In this document: one piece after another, positions 4,967-5,079 of the stretch
Numbering within the stretch: the first letter of the stretch is position 1
Layout of the letters: every line of letters begins with the position of its first letter
DNA from: an uncultured Magnetococcales bacterium
GTDB taxonomy: Bacteria; Pseudomonadota; Magnetococcia; Magnetococcales; Magnetaquicoccaceae
Direction of reading: 5' to 3'
NCBI GenBank assembly: GCA_903913345.1
Contig: CAIWLA010000169.1
Span: forward strand, 1 to 5,079
DNA length: 5,079 nucleotides
The notes under the pieces: model-generated
Databases searched by the model: none
The model's input: only the letters and a program-made list of their open reading frames with translations
Told to the model about the DNA's origin: nothing
Position numbers and translations under genes: made by a program

Positions 4967-5079
4967 TTAACTGGAATGGACAATGGCCACTGTAAACCTG
5001 AGTAGGCGTGTCGCATCAAGGCCAGTGTCAAGAATCCGGTCAACCATTCCTTTTTCAGTACCTTTTGGATACAGACAAC
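4967..5079 (-). CDS. Possible 3' end of a gene entering from the right edge
   Basis: On the minus strand a frame is open from the right edge to a TAA at 4967-4969, about 36 residues including KGMVDRILDTGLDATRLLRF and ending AIVHSS. The stop lies two bases before the outer methyltransferase ATG, the spacing expected of an operon. The fragment is too short to assign, and another minus frame is also open here, so it may be chance. If real, the cassette would have a third, upstream member and the palindrome at 4980 would lie within coding sequence. Confidence 0.25.
   Translation of the reverse strand, partial: CLYPKGTEKGMVDRILDTGLDATRLLRFTVAIVHSS
4980..4993. promoter_or_regulatory. Imperfect palindrome upstream of the methyltransferase, possible operator
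   Basis: ACAATGGCCACTGT is a 14-bp palindrome with one mismatched pair, centred on TGGCCA and lying 36 nt before the preferred methyltransferase start. A related half-site occurs 35 bp further upstream (GGCCACTGT at 4985-4993, GGCCAGTGT at 5020-5028). Restriction-modification operons are often controlled by a controller protein or by the methyltransferase itself binding such sites. No controller gene is visible, so this is only a candidate. Confidence 0.25.

Noticed and set aside
4991..5031. Sigma-70-like promoter for the methyltransferase: TTGATG (5014-5019), 17 nt, TTTACA (4991-4996), or the perfect TTGACA at 5026-5031 (all minus strand)
   Set aside because: The first pair matches the -10 consensus in only three of six positions. 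The TTGACA has no acceptable -10 at 16-18 nt. Neither is strong enough to annotate.

Overview
The window comes from a Gram-negative, flagellated bacterium with a fairly GC-rich core genome. The evidence is a flagellin with conserved N- and C-terminal domains, sigma-28 (FliA)-type promoter sequences, and a biotin-synthesis gene. A proteobacterium is likely. A magnetotactic-coccus (Magnetococcia-like) or other alphaproteobacterial origin is a guess that the window cannot settle.

Layout: (1) Positions 1-710 hold no convincing gene but carry a rich regulatory region. Three diverged copies of a roughly 97-bp unit each carry an A-tract, then TCAAGTC, an 11-nt spacer and NCCGATAA, which matches a sigma-28 promoter. 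A perfect GCCGATAA lies closer to the gene. (2) 711-1577 encodes a short flagellin of 288 aa. It is followed by a strong hairpin (1601-1638) without a U-tract. (3) 1661-2860 encodes a BioF-type 8-amino-7-oxononanoate synthase (399 aa) with a GTG start. (4) On the opposite strand, convergent with bioF and overlapping its stop by 4 bp, lies a visibly more AT-rich two-gene cassette. It reads from a D12-class adenine-N6 DNA methyltransferase (4943 to 3990) into a probable type II restriction endonuclease (3990 to 2857). The endonuclease resembles the SacI family and has a D-x15-ExK catalytic-type motif. The two genes are joined by a TAATG stop/start overlap. (5) 4967-5079 holds an imperfect palindrome upstream of the methyltransferase and possibly the end of another reading frame.

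How the parts relate: flagellin and bioF are ordinary chromosomal functions. The restriction-modification pair looks like a later insertion directly behind bioF, at a point where further biotin genes often continue. The methyltransferase gene lies upstream, so protection would be made before or together with the nuclease. The most notable structure is the triple sigma-28-like promoter array. The restriction-modification pair is a recognisable kind of defence system; I see no clearly new system, although its recognition sequence is unknown.
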